This document shows, one piece after another, positions 6,211 through 13,633 of a DNA stretch of 15,326 nt. Position numbers and translations under genes: made by a program. Below the pieces are notes generated by a model, which did not search any database, was not told the DNA's origin, and saw only the letters and a program-made list of their open reading frames with translations. How positions within the stretch are numbered: the stretch's first letter is position 1; each line of letters begins with the position of its first letter. This DNA is from JAYFRE01 sp034926235 (GTDB lineage Bacteria > Pseudomonadota > Alphaproteobacteria > Rhodospirillales > Magnetospirillaceae): assembly GCA_034926235.1 (NCBI GenBank), contig JAYFRE010000131.1:1-15326 (forward strand). The letters run 5' to 3'.

Positions 6211-8151
6211 GTGGTTAATAACCTGACATCAGGTGTCGGGGAAGGTGTCGCGGCGGCGCAGGAAAATGCGCCGCCGTCGGCGTCCTCCAGCGACATTCCT
6301 TTCGTCGTCAGACCCGGCGTCGAAAGAATCATTGCGCCGATCGAGCTTGCCATCAAACATGTCACGGAAATTGTCGCAGCTCTTTTGGTTGTCGTTGAAA
6401 CGAGCATTTTGCTGATTGGTGTCGTTTCGCGTTATTTTCTGCATAATCCGACCGTCTGGTCGGACGAATTGGCGTCGATTCTGTTCCTCTGGCTGTGCAT
6501 GATCGGTGCCGTCATCGCTCTGCAGCGCACCGAACATATGCGCCTGACGACCATCGTCCGATGGTTTACCCCACGCTGGCAGCTTCGCGCGGCGATTCTG
6601 TCTTCGGTGATGGTGATCGTGCTGACGGGCAGTCTGCTGATTCCGGCGATCGAGTATATCTTCGAGCAGTGGTACATCCTGACCCCGGCCCTGCAGATGC
6701 CGGACACCTTCCGTGTTCTGGCCATGCCGGTCGGTCTGGGGCTGATGTTGCTGCTGTCGATTTTCCATCTTCTGCGTCATGCGCCGCTGAAGGAATTTCT
6801 TCAGGTGGCGGCCTTCGTCGCGGTGGTAGGAGTGGTACTGTGGTTCCTGGCTCCGTTCTGGAAGTCGATCGGCAATTACAATCTGCTGGTCTTCTTCGCG
6901 CTGCTCGTTCCGTTCTGCGTGATCATGGCGGTGCCGATCGCGATTGCCTTCGCCACGGCGACGATGATCTATCTGACCATTACCGTTCCGCACATTCCGG
7001 TGTCGGTGATCGTCAGCCGCATGGACGAAGGCATGTCGTCTTTGATCCTGCTGGCTGTGCCGCTGTTCGTCTTCCTGGGGCTTCTGATCGATTTTACCGG
7101 TCTGGCCCGGGCGATGATCAACTTCCTGGCATCGCTGCTCGGCCATGTGCGGGGTGGTCTGTCTTACGTGCTGCTGGGCGCGATGTATTTGGTGTCGGGT
7201 ATTTCCGGCGCCAAGATCGCGGACATGGCCGCTGTCGCTCCGGCGCTGTTCCCGGAGATGGAGAAGCGCGGCTCCCAGCGTGGTGAACTGATCGCCCTGT
7301 TGTCGGCGTCCGGCGCCATGTCGGACACGATCCCGCCGAGCCTGTTCCTGATCACCCTGGGAGCAGTGTGCGGCGTTTCCATTGCGGCGCTCTTCACCGG
7401 CGGCCTTATGCCGGCGGCGTTTCTGGCGCTGTGCATGGCGGTGGTGGTCTTCTTCAAGTCCCGGAACGAAAATCTGGATGGCGTGAGGCGGTTTACCAAG
7501 AAAGAGGTCACTCGACTCTTCATCATCGCCGCGCCGGCGCTCGCCCTGCCCTTCATCATCCGTTTCGCGGTGATCGAGGGCATCGCCACCGCTACCGAAG
7601 TCTCGACCCTGGGTATCGCCTACAGCATCATCATCGGCGCCCTGCTTTACCGGGATGGCGACTGGAAGCGGTTCTATCCGGCTCTGATCGAGACCGCTTC
7701 GCTGGCGGGCGCGATCCTGCTCATCATCGCGGCGGCCACGGCCATGGGCTGGGCGCTCACCCAGTCGGGCTTCTCGCACAAGGTCGCCAGCCTGGTGCAA
7801 GGATTGCCGGGCGGCAAGACGACGTTTCTTCTTGCCACCATCGTCGCGTTCGCGTTCCTGGGCAGCGTGCTGGAGGGTATTCCCGCCATCGTGCTGTTCG
7901 GCCCGCTGATGTTCCCGATGTCCCGTGCGTTCGGGATCCATGACGTCCATTATTCGATGATCCTCATCGTGTCGATGGGCCTGGGTCTGTTCGCACCGCC
8001 CTTCGGTGTCGGCTTCTATGGAGCCTGCGCGGTGGGCAAGGGATCCCCGGACGAAGCAATGAAACGGATTTGGATTTATCTGTTCGCTTTGCTTCTGGGA
8101 CTCATTGTCATCGCGGCGGTGCCGTGGATTTCCATCGGGTTCCTGAAATAA
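6211..8151 (+). CDS. dctQM: TRAP transporter fused permease (DctQ-DctM fusion)
   Basis: The 646-residue integral membrane protein combines both TRAP permease subunits. After a roughly 35-residue polar N-terminal extension, residues about 45-210 form a DctQ-like four-helix unit with the signature SRYFLHNPTVWSDELASILF and the WLCMIGAVIALQRTEHMRL stretch. From about 215 onward comes a DctM-like part, including AVPLFVFLGLLIDFTGLARAM, the SGISGAKIADMAAVAPALFPEM substrate/ion-path region, and a C-terminal half ending in multiple helices (GLFAPPFGVGFYGAC). DctM drives Na+-coupled uptake of the ligand delivered by DctP. The start is GTG with an AGGAAGG ribosome site, 56 bp after dctP. Fusions of this kind are known. 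A UUCG-loop terminator follows. Confidence 0.93.
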   Translation: MVNNLTSGVGEGVAAAQENAPPSASSSDIPFVVRPGVERIIAPIELAIKHVTEIVAALLVVVETSILLIGVVSRYFLHNPTVWSDELASILFLWLCMIGAVIALQRTEHMRLTTIVRWFTPRWQLRAAILSSVMVIVLTGSLLIPAIEYIFEQWYILTPALQMPDTFRVLAMPVGLGLMLLLSIFHLLRHAPLKEFLQVAAFVAVVGVVLWFLAPFWKSIGNYNLLVFFALLVPFCVIMAVPIAIAFATATMIYLTITVPHIPVSVIVSRMDEGMSSLILLAVPLFVFLGLLIDFTGLARAMINFLASLLGHVRGGLSYVLLGAMYLVSGISGAKIADMAAVAPALFPEMEKRGSQRGELIALLSASGAMSDTIPPSLFLITLGAVCGVSIAALFTGGLMPAAFLALCMAVVVFFKSRNENLDGVRRFTKKEVTRLFIIAAPALALPFIIRFAVIEGIATATEVSTLGIAYSIIIGALLYRDGDWKRFYPALIETASLAGAILLIIAAATAMGWALTQSGFSHKVASLVQGLPGGKTTFLLATIVAFAFLGSVLEGIPAIVLFGPLMFPMSRAFGIHDVHYSMILIVSMGLGLFAPPFGVGFYGACAVGKGSPDEAMKRIWIYLFALLLGLIVIAAVPWISIGFLK

Positions 8152-8172
8152 GGAATTCCGGTACGAGTAGAG

Positions 8173-8202
8173 AAAAGGCCGTCCTTCGGGGCGGCCTTTT
8201 TT
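8173..8202 (+). terminator. Rho-independent terminator of the TRAP operon
   Basis: AAAAGGCCGTCC (8173-8184), a TTCG tetraloop (8185-8188), then GGGCGGCCTTTTTT (8189-8202). The stem has 12 pairs including one wobble and is followed directly by a T-run. It starts 22 bp after the permease stop codon. Confidence 0.95.
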
Positions 8203-8673
8203 CATGAAAGGCGCAAAGGAGGAACCCGGCCTGTGCCGTGTCTTGGCATCGGGATTCATCGCCATGCCGATGGATATCGTTTTTAGGGATGATTTCTGCC
8301 CGGCTCCGATCCACATGACCGAGGCGTCGCCGAGATCCTGACCCCGGGGACCGGTTCAGACCTTCGCGCGGGGAGAAGGCGGTAATCTGGGCCGTGGAGT
8401 GCAAGAGGTTTCCGGAAGACGTTTTTATCGGAAAAGAGGGCGGAGAGGTTCCGCGCCGCTAGCCTTCAGAGAGAAGGAGCGGGCGGAACACTGGAATCCT
8501 CATCTTTCGGACAGGAGCTTGGGGCCGATCTTTCAAACGGAGCCCGGCGATGCCCGGTTCCGGGGGGGCGGCAGGGAACAAAAACAGCAGCACACGGGGG
8601 GTGAGGGCCGCCCGTTTAAGCGTAAAACAACGCTTCCGACCGGAAGGGGTCCCGGGCGGCATCCTGAAAAGGT
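8203..8673. other. Gene-free region between convergent TRAP and XRE genes
   Basis: About 470 bp with no ORF that resembles a protein on either strand. It contains several short dyads. CATCGG (8247-8252) / CCGATG (8267-8272) is one. Two overlapping perfect inverted repeats near the XRE stop are AAGCGT-AAAACA-ACGCTT (8618-8635) and CTTCCG-AC-CGGAAG (8633-8646). The latter two could help end the XRE transcript, although neither has a clear U-run. Confidence 0.4.
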
Positions 8674-9069
8674 TTAGTGCGCTTCGTTCACCAAGGCGCG
8701 GGCCAACTGGCTTAGGGCCTCCTGGTGACGTTCGTTGGTGATGCAGGAAAAATTACGCGCCAGTTCCAGACACATGCGCTGTCTGGCAGGCATGTCCCGG
8801 GGTTGGCGGCCATCCAGCCCTTCAAAGAAATGGCCCACCGGCACGCCCAGCACCTGGGCGATTTCGTAAAGCCGCCCGGCTGAGATGCGGTTGATGCCGC
8901 GTTCATATTTATGCGCTTGCTGATAGGTCACGCCGATGAGGTCGGCCATCTGCTGTTGGCTCAGGCCCAGCATGATCCGTCGTTCCCGGATGCGGGCGCC
9001 GACATGACGATCCGTATCGTTCGCGCGATTGAGAGGCTTGTTCGCCTTTGGTCGATTCAGAGTTGGCAT
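8674..9069 (-). CDS. XRE-family helix-turn-helix regulator (PraR-like)
   Basis: The 131-residue cytoplasmic protein has a Cro/CI-type HTH at about 24-85. It runs from VGARIRERRIMLGLSQQQMADLIG through VTYQQAHKYERGINRISAGRLYEIAQVLGVPVGHFFEG. This is the widespread alphaproteobacterial arrangement typified by PraR/PhrR, with a low-complexity basic N-terminal tail and a short C-terminal helical tail (about 95-131). It binds DNA as a dimer. Its targets cannot be read here. The ribosome site at the 9069 ATG is weak (GAGA). It lies downstream of hpnD on the same strand but 357 bp away across an AT-rich gap, so it probably has its own promoter. Confidence 0.88.
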   Translation of the reverse strand: MPTLNRPKANKPLNRANDTDRHVGARIRERRIMLGLSQQQMADLIGVTYQQAHKYERGINRISAGRLYEIAQVLGVPVGHFFEGLDGRQPRDMPARQRMCLELARNFSCITNERHQEALSQLARALVNEAH

Positions 9070-9426
9070 GGTTCTCGGTTGCTGGCTCGATAAGCTCTTG
9101 AAGAGGGTGTCGCCGGAAGCGTCGAATATGACAAAACCGTTCTTAAGCTCATTATGCGTATTTCAAATCTGAAGCAACCAAATAATGGGAATTTTTGCTT
9201 ACTATTCGATCAAACAGAGCATCGCACATGCGCGTTTTTTTGACGAAATTCGCCTAAAATACGATATATTATAAAGTATATGGTTCGAAAAGCCCCTGGT
9301 CCTTGTCGTTGGGAAGACTGGCCGGCATTTTATCCTTTTTTTCCTGTAAATGAGGCATGTTTTTCGACATCCGCCATTTGCCGGCGGCATCCTTCCCTTT
9401 ATGGCAAGGATTGGATCGTGACCAGG
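9070..9426. promoter_or_regulatory. AT-rich gap upstream of the XRE gene
   Basis: This 357-bp region has a strongly AT-rich core at about 9120-9290. On the minus strand a perfect TATAAT lies at 9268-9273 within CTTTATAATATATCG, but no good -35 is found at the right distance. It most likely holds the XRE promoter, with a leader of about 190 nt if that -10 is used. A 19-codon minus-strand frame (9269-9328) follows an AAGGATAAA ribosome-like site but has no other support. No intrinsic terminator for hpnD is evident. Confidence 0.4.
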
Positions 9427-10263
9427 TCAGAATAGCCCGGTACGCAACGCACACCACAGGCGTTTGGATTTCGACAACCGGATTCTGGCGGATGATGGCC
9501 AGCCGGACCGTTCCAGGCGGTCGAGAATCGGTTCATAAAGCGCCAGCATCGTCCGCGCCGGGCGCATGGCCTGTTTCGGGCCCTCGGTCATGGCGGCGCG
9601 GGTAGCGCGATAATGGTTCCGGGCAATACCGCCGAGGGCGCGGCAGACATCGCTCAAGGCCGGATTTGCCAGAATGGCCGGGATGTCCTCACCATCGATG
9701 CCATGGTCTGTCAGCAATTCATCCGGCAGATAGAGCCGCCCGGAACGGGCGTCTTCGCCGACATCGCGCAGGATGTTGGTCAGTTGCAGGGCTCGGCCTT
9801 GGTGAAAGGCGACCGGATCACACACCGCGCCGAAGATGCGGATCGCCATGCGTCCCACGGCCGAGGAAACGCGATCGCAATAAAGGTCCAATGTGGCCAT
9901 CGACGGGCGGATCATGCATCCGGAGGCGTCCATGCGGCAGCCGTCGATGACGGCAACGAGATCTTTGATCGGCAGGTCGAAGGAGCGGATATGAACGGCA
10001 AGAGCCGCAGCCAAAGGCTGAGGCGGTGGTTTTCCATCGGCGATCATGTCAATGGCGAGCCGCCATTCGTCCAGAAGCCTGTGTTTGTCCCCCTCCGGCT
10101 GCGGGCCATCGGCGATGTCATCGACCTCGCGGCAAAAGGCGTAAAGAGCATAGATCGCGCGGCGACGCGGTAAAGGCAGCAGGCGCATCGCCCAGAAAAA
10201 ACTGCTGCCGGAACGGCGCACGCGCCTTTCGATCCAGGCGTCCATGTCGGGATTGCCCTTCAT
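9427..10263 (-). CDS. hpnD: Presqualene diphosphate synthase HpnD
   Basis: The 278-residue trans-isoprenyl diphosphate (squalene/phytoene) synthase has both aspartate motifs: CREVDDIAD (DDIAD at 48-52) and LTNILRDVGED (Asp167, Asp171). It also has the RLYLPDELL segment and a basic LSKSKRLWCALRTGLF C-terminus typical of complete HpnD proteins. In the HpnCDE route it condenses two farnesyl diphosphates to presqualene diphosphate, the first committed step to bacterial squalene and hopanoids, at the inner face of the membrane. Its ATG overlaps the hpnC stop as ATGA, so translation is coupled. The HpnD rather than HpnC assignment rests on the intact DxxxD pair, the RLYLPDELL context and the usual gene order. 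hpnE is not next to it in this window. Confidence 0.88.
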   Translation of the reverse strand: MKGNPDMDAWIERRVRRSGSSFFWAMRLLPLPRRRAIYALYAFCREVDDIADGPQPEGDKHRLLDEWRLAIDMIADGKPPPQPLAAALAVHIRSFDLPIKDLVAVIDGCRMDASGCMIRPSMATLDLYCDRVSSAVGRMAIRIFGAVCDPVAFHQGRALQLTNILRDVGEDARSGRLYLPDELLTDHGIDGEDIPAILANPALSDVCRALGGIARNHYRATRAAMTEGPKQAMRPARTMLALYEPILDRLERSGWPSSARIRLSKSKRLWCALRTGLF

Positions 10264-11102
10264 GCGTTGATTCCGATCAATCCCCCGATGACGGCGAACG
10301 CGGCGTCGATTTTTCCGAGCCTGATCGGCTGGGCTAGAACATCTTCTGCTGCCAACCGTTGCGCGATTTTTGCCGCCAAAGCAATGATGGCCCGGGTTTC
10401 CAGGCGCAATCGCGTCGAACGGATTTGCTGCGGCAATGCCCGAACTTGGATAAACAAGGGATCAAGGGCGGCAGAAACGTGTCGGAGGGCTCGGCGCAGT
10501 TCCAAAGAGCAGGACGCGGCGGCCAGATCGGCTGGCGATGCGCCTTCGGCGGCCAGCCAGGATTGCGGGATATAAACGCGGCCCAAGAGACGGTAGTCCG
10601 GGCCGCAATCCTGGAGATGGTTGATGATCTGGAGAATCGCGCACAAGGCATCTGACATCGACCAAAGGGAGCGGGATTCGCCATGGAGATCGAGCAAATA
10701 ACGGCCTACCGGCGCCGCCGAAAGACGGCAATATCCCATCAGGGAGTCCCAGTCGGCATAGCGCGTCCCGGCGGCGTCCATACGAAAAGCGTCGAGAAGA
10801 TCATGGCAATAGGCCGGGTCGATCCCGGTTTCGCAGAGGCTGGCGCGCATGTCGGCGGCAAAGGGGGCTTCGTCGCCGGGTGCGCCGTCGAGGATGGCGG
10901 CGATACGGTCGAGCCGGCGCCGTTTCTCGATGGGGTCCAGATCCGGAGCGTCGGCGATATCGTCGGCGGCGCGGGCGAAACGGTAATAGACATGGATGTG
11001 ACGGCGCAAGGGGGGCGCTATCAGCCAGGACCCGACCGGAAAATTCTCGTCGTGCCGGTTCTTTCCCGACGGTTGGGTCTTGCTGTCCGAAAGCGTCATC
11101 AT
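10260..11102 (-). CDS. hpnC: Hydroxysqualene synthase HpnC
   Basis: The 280-residue squalene/phytoene synthase-fold protein contains NFPVGSWLIAPPLRRHIHVYYRFARAADDIAD (DDIAD 47-51). The second motif is INHLQDCGPDY (Asp165, Asp169), followed by GRVYIPQSWL. The ENFPVGSWL and HLQDCGPDY signatures are characteristic of HpnC, which converts presqualene diphosphate to hydroxysqualene for reduction by HpnE. Two ATGs lie in tandem (11102 and 11099) behind GGAAAGGGA. The second has better ribosome spacing, so the first Met may not be used. It is the first gene of the hpnC-hpnD pair, transcribed away from the tRNA-Gln gene, with about 150 bp between for both promoters. Confidence 0.9.
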   Translation of the reverse strand: MMTLSDSKTQPSGKNRHDENFPVGSWLIAPPLRRHIHVYYRFARAADDIADAPDLDPIEKRRRLDRIAAILDGAPGDEAPFAADMRASLCETGIDPAYCHDLLDAFRMDAAGTRYADWDSLMGYCRLSAAPVGRYLLDLHGESRSLWSMSDALCAILQIINHLQDCGPDYRLLGRVYIPQSWLAAEGASPADLAAASCSLELRRALRHVSAALDPLFIQVRALPQQIRSTRLRLETRAIIALAAKIAQRLAAEDVLAQPIRLGKIDAAFAVIGGLIGINA

Positions 11103-11194
11103 TCCCTTTCCGATCCGGGCGATCCTAACGTTCCGGGGTGGGCGGGGTCACCGGTTTTCAAAGGCGGGTCTCCGGATTTCCAGACGGATAAGCG

Positions 11195-11238
11195 ATCGTC
11201 ATGACGATGTTGCATCGTCTCCCGCCTTGCCTTATCGT
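11195..11238 (+). promoter_or_regulatory. Candidate tRNA-Gln promoter with a 14-bp palindrome
   Basis: TTGCAT (11210-11215) and TATCGT (11233-11238) are separated by exactly 17 bp, placing transcription start about 10 bases before the mature tRNA. Directly upstream is a perfect 14-bp palindrome, ATCGTCATGACGAT (11195-11208). It lies between the divergent hpnC and tRNA genes and may be an operator for either. Confidence 0.45.
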
Positions 11239-11254
11239 GCGATCCCTCCCATCT

Positions 11255-11329
11255 TGGGGCGTAGCCAAGCGGTAAGGCAGCGGTTTTTGGTACCGCCATT
11301 CGCAGGTTCGATCCCTGCCGCCCCAGCCA
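11255..11329 (+). tRNA. tRNA-Gln(UUG)
   Basis: The 75-nt gene folds as a cloverleaf. The acceptor stem TGGGGCG (11255-11261) pairs with CGCCCCA (11319-11325). The D-arm includes AGCCAAGCGGTAAGGC. The anticodon stem-loop is GCGGT-TTTTGGT-ACCGC with anticodon TTG, which decodes CAA as Gln. The T-arm is GCAGGTTCGATCCCTGC. The discriminator base is G and CCA is encoded (11327-11329). No extra copy of its 3' end was seen in the window, so there is no sign of a tRNA-integrated island here. Confidence 0.96.
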
Positions 11330-11358
11330 GCCTTTATTAAAAAAGCGGCTGGCATTTT
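11326..11358 (+). terminator. Probable terminator of tRNA-Gln
   Basis: GCCAGCC (11326-11332) and GGCTGGC (11347-11353) form a perfect 7-bp stem around a 14-nt A/T-rich loop, followed by ATTTT. The left arm uses the discriminator and CCA bases of the tRNA, so terminator folding and tRNA folding overlap at the 3' end. Confidence 0.65.
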
Positions 11359-12004
11359 CCTGACACTACCATTGCCCAAAGCGACCTGTCGCCATGTGAC
11401 GGTCCCCTCGACGAAAGCGTTGCCCGTGTCGCGCGCTGAGGAGAGGCGGCCGGGGCAATTCGGGGTGTGGAAAGAAGGAAATTTCCGCCTGAACGCGACA
11501 ATGGTTTTCGCCGGGTAGGGGCGGAGCCTATCGAAGCGTACTCGCCGGCTTTCAAAGCGAAGGTAGCGGTGATCGAACTCGGAGACCGCCTGCGTTTTGC
11601 CGCCGCTTTTCGGTGTTATCGGGTTGGCCTGCGGCTCCCACCATGACAGTGAAGCGTGTTGACCGGATAAGCGGACCTATCCAGCATCGACTCCGGTCCA
11701 AGCGAACCCGAGCCAGATCTCCCGCCTTCGCCGAAGATGGCTGCCTGTTTCAGGAGAAGAATAGTAGAGACCGTATATTTTAAACACGAATAATTTACGC
11801 GCCGATCCGATGCCTGCTGAAATGCGGCTGTGCCCATATGAGGCACGATTCGCATAGCTTCAAGATGAAGAGCTTGTTTCCGAGCGCTATTTTCTGTTGC
11901 GGCCCCTTTTTACTGCGTGCGACCTTTTCCAGAAGCGTAAAGTCGTGCTAGCCATACGATACGTAATGCCATCGGGGGGCGAATTGCGTGGCGGACGGGG
12001 GAAG
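11359..12004. other. Long leader region before the histidine kinase gene
   Basis: About 650 bp with no convincing gene. A short frame around 11539-11577 reads YSPAFKAKVAVIE, which resembles the start of IS3-type OrfA proteins, but the match ends at once. A less GC-rich patch at about 11755-11805 (TATATTTTAAACACGAATAATTT) is the likeliest promoter zone for the kinase operon. Another dyad-like stretch is AGCTTCAAGATGAAGAGCTT (about 11859-11878). In-frame codons upstream of 12005 (from 11897) lack a ribosome site. Confidence 0.35.
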
Positions 12005-13633
12005 ATGTTTCGGCCATCAAAGATCGTGGTCGGTCTTTTGAACGGAAGGCCGCTATCGACGCTTCTGGTCGTTCTGCTCTATCCGTTGATGTGGGTTCTG
12101 GCATTCAAAGCCGCTGTTGCCTTGAACGTGGCCCCCGGAGTCAGTGCGTGGTTTCCCCCGGCGGGATTGACGTTCGCCTTTTTGTTGCGCTTTCCGAAGG
12201 CATGGCCGCTGGCCTATTTCGGGGTTGGGTATGTCGTGTGGGCTGCCCCTTATGCCACCGGCATCGTCTCGATTGTCCTTTCCATCCTGATTTCCCCGAC
12301 CGTTTATATTGCCGGCACCGTTTTGTTGCGCCGGATCGTCAAGGGCGAGTTCGATTTCAGCCGGCAAACGCATATCGCCGGTTTCATTATCGTCTCGCTG
12401 CTGATATCGGCCGTGGCGGGATTCGGAAACGTCCTCAATTTCTGCATCGACGGGATCATTCCCTGGACCGATGGATCCGCCATGGCCGTGCGCTTCTTTA
12501 TCGGCGATTCTCTGGGGATCGTGGCCATAGCACCGACTCTGCTGCTGCTCGATCGCCCGTGGCTGCCCTATTTCCGGCGTTATCCCGGCTGGACGCTGTG
12601 GCTCGGTCTTGCCGCCACCGCCGCCATTCTTTACCTGGAGGTGGCCGAAATCATTCTCGGCCACGATCAGGGTGGACTTTCTTATTTCGTGCTTCTGCCG
12701 ATTGCCTGGAACACGGTGGCTTTCGGTGCGCTGGGGGCGGCCTTGTCGAGCCTGCTCGTCAATGTTTCCGTAGCCGTGGCGTCGATCATCGACGGAGATC
12801 ACCCGGTCCTGGCCGGAGCGCCCTACTTCATGCTGTCCATCGCCTATTTCAGCCTGCTCGTTGCCGGCATGGTGGAGAATTTGCAGGCGATTCAGCGCCG
12901 GGTGAGACAGCAGGAAGCAAGATTGAACAAGGCTTATCATCACTTCGCCACCGTCGAGACTGCTGCGAAACTGGCCCACGAGGTGAGGCAGCCGCTGGCT
13001 AGCGCATCGGTCTATGTGCAGTCCTTGCGCGATTCGCTGCAACGTAACGCCCTCAATGAGAAAGACTTGGCCGATGTAACGCGGCGTATCGATCGGGAAT
13101 TGAAACGCCTGCGCGAGATCATCGCTCTCAATCAAGAGCAGATCGGGTCCGCCGGCACGGAGTGCGAGATTTTTCGCTTCGCGCATGCACTGGCGGATGT
13201 TGCACCGCTTCTGCGCCAGATCAGCCTTGACCACGGGGTGCATATCGACATCGATGTCGAGCGATGCGCGGCTCTGGTGTCGGGTAACCGGACCGCGCTG
13301 CAACAGCTTGCCGTCAATCTTGTCCGCAATGCGTGCGAGGCCATGGACGCGGGCGACGCAGGCCGGCGCGCCCTGACCGTCGAGGCTTTCGACGAGGACG
13401 CAAAAGCGATCCTGCGCGTGACCGATACGGGCAAAGGGTTTTCCGAAGAAGTCTTGGAAAAAGGACACGCTCTTTTCCATTCGTCCAAGCCCAGCGGAAG
13501 CGGCTTCGGCCTTCCCATCGCCCGGGCCATTCTGGAGAAACACGAAGGCGGTCTGGACATCGCCAATACCGAGGACGGTGCGCGGGTGACCTGTTGGCTG
13601 CCTTGCGCCATCGGGGGGAAGGATGAACGCTGA
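12005..13633 (+). CDS. MASE1-domain membrane sensor histidine kinase
   Basis: The 542-residue protein starts at the ATG at 12005, behind a GGGGGA ribosome site. A longer frame from 11897 has no such support. Residues about 15-300 form a multi-pass membrane sensor with MASE1 features (GVSAWFPPAGLTFAFLLRFP, FFIGDSLGIVAIAPTLLLL). A coiled linker (NLQAIQRRVRQQEARLNKAYH) follows. The kinase core has phospho-acceptor His325 in KLAHEVRQPLAS, N-box Asn442 (NLVRNACEAMD), G1 DTGKGF (Asp474) and G2 GSGFGLPIA (about 498). The HEVRQPL H-box and G2 resemble FixL/DctB-class kinases. It autophosphorylates and passes phosphate to the overlapping response regulator gene product. The stimulus is unknown, since no PAS or other soluble sensor is present. 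Confidence 0.9.
   Translation: MFRPSKIVVGLLNGRPLSTLLVVLLYPLMWVLAFKAAVALNVAPGVSAWFPPAGLTFAFLLRFPKAWPLAYFGVGYVVWAAPYATGIVSIVLSILISPTVYIAGTVLLRRIVKGEFDFSRQTHIAGFIIVSLLISAVAGFGNVLNFCIDGIIPWTDGSAMAVRFFIGDSLGIVAIAPTLLLLDRPWLPYFRRYPGWTLWLGLAATAAILYLEVAEIILGHDQGGLSYFVLLPIAWNTVAFGALGAALSSLLVNVSVAVASIIDGDHPVLAGAPYFMLSIAYFSLLVAGMVENLQAIQRRVRQQEARLNKAYHHFATVETAAKLAHEVRQPLASASVYVQSLRDSLQRNALNEKDLADVTRRIDRELKRLREIIALNQEQIGSAGTECEIFRFAHALADVAPLLRQISLDHGVHIDIDVERCAALVSGNRTALQQLAVNLVRNACEAMDAGDAGRRALTVEAFDEDAKAILRVTDTGKGFSEEVLEKGHALFHSSKPSGSGFGLPIARAILEKHEGGLDIANTEDGARVTCWLPCAIGGKDER

Noticed and set aside
6229..8316. 695-codon minus-strand open frame opposite the TRAP permease
   Set aside because: Its composition (very rich in Arg, His, Gln and Asp) is typical of the reverse complement of a membrane-protein gene. 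The sense strand has a full TRAP permease.
9269..9328. 19-codon minus-strand peptide gene behind AAGGATAAA
   Set aside because: Too short and without any similarity or conservation evidence. Kept only as a note in the gap description.
11255..11329. tRNA-Gln as an attachment site of an integrated island
   Set aside because: No integrase gene and no duplicated tRNA 3' end were seen within the window.
11897..12004. Extended N-terminus of the histidine kinase from a TTG at 11897 or the ATG at 11966
   Set aside because: There is no Shine-Dalgarno and the extra residues are basic and unlike the family. The ATG at 12005 follows GGGGGA and begins near the first membrane helix.
12053..13543. 496-codon minus-strand open frame opposite the histidine kinase
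   Set aside because: Antisense shadow. The sense frame carries all kinase motifs.
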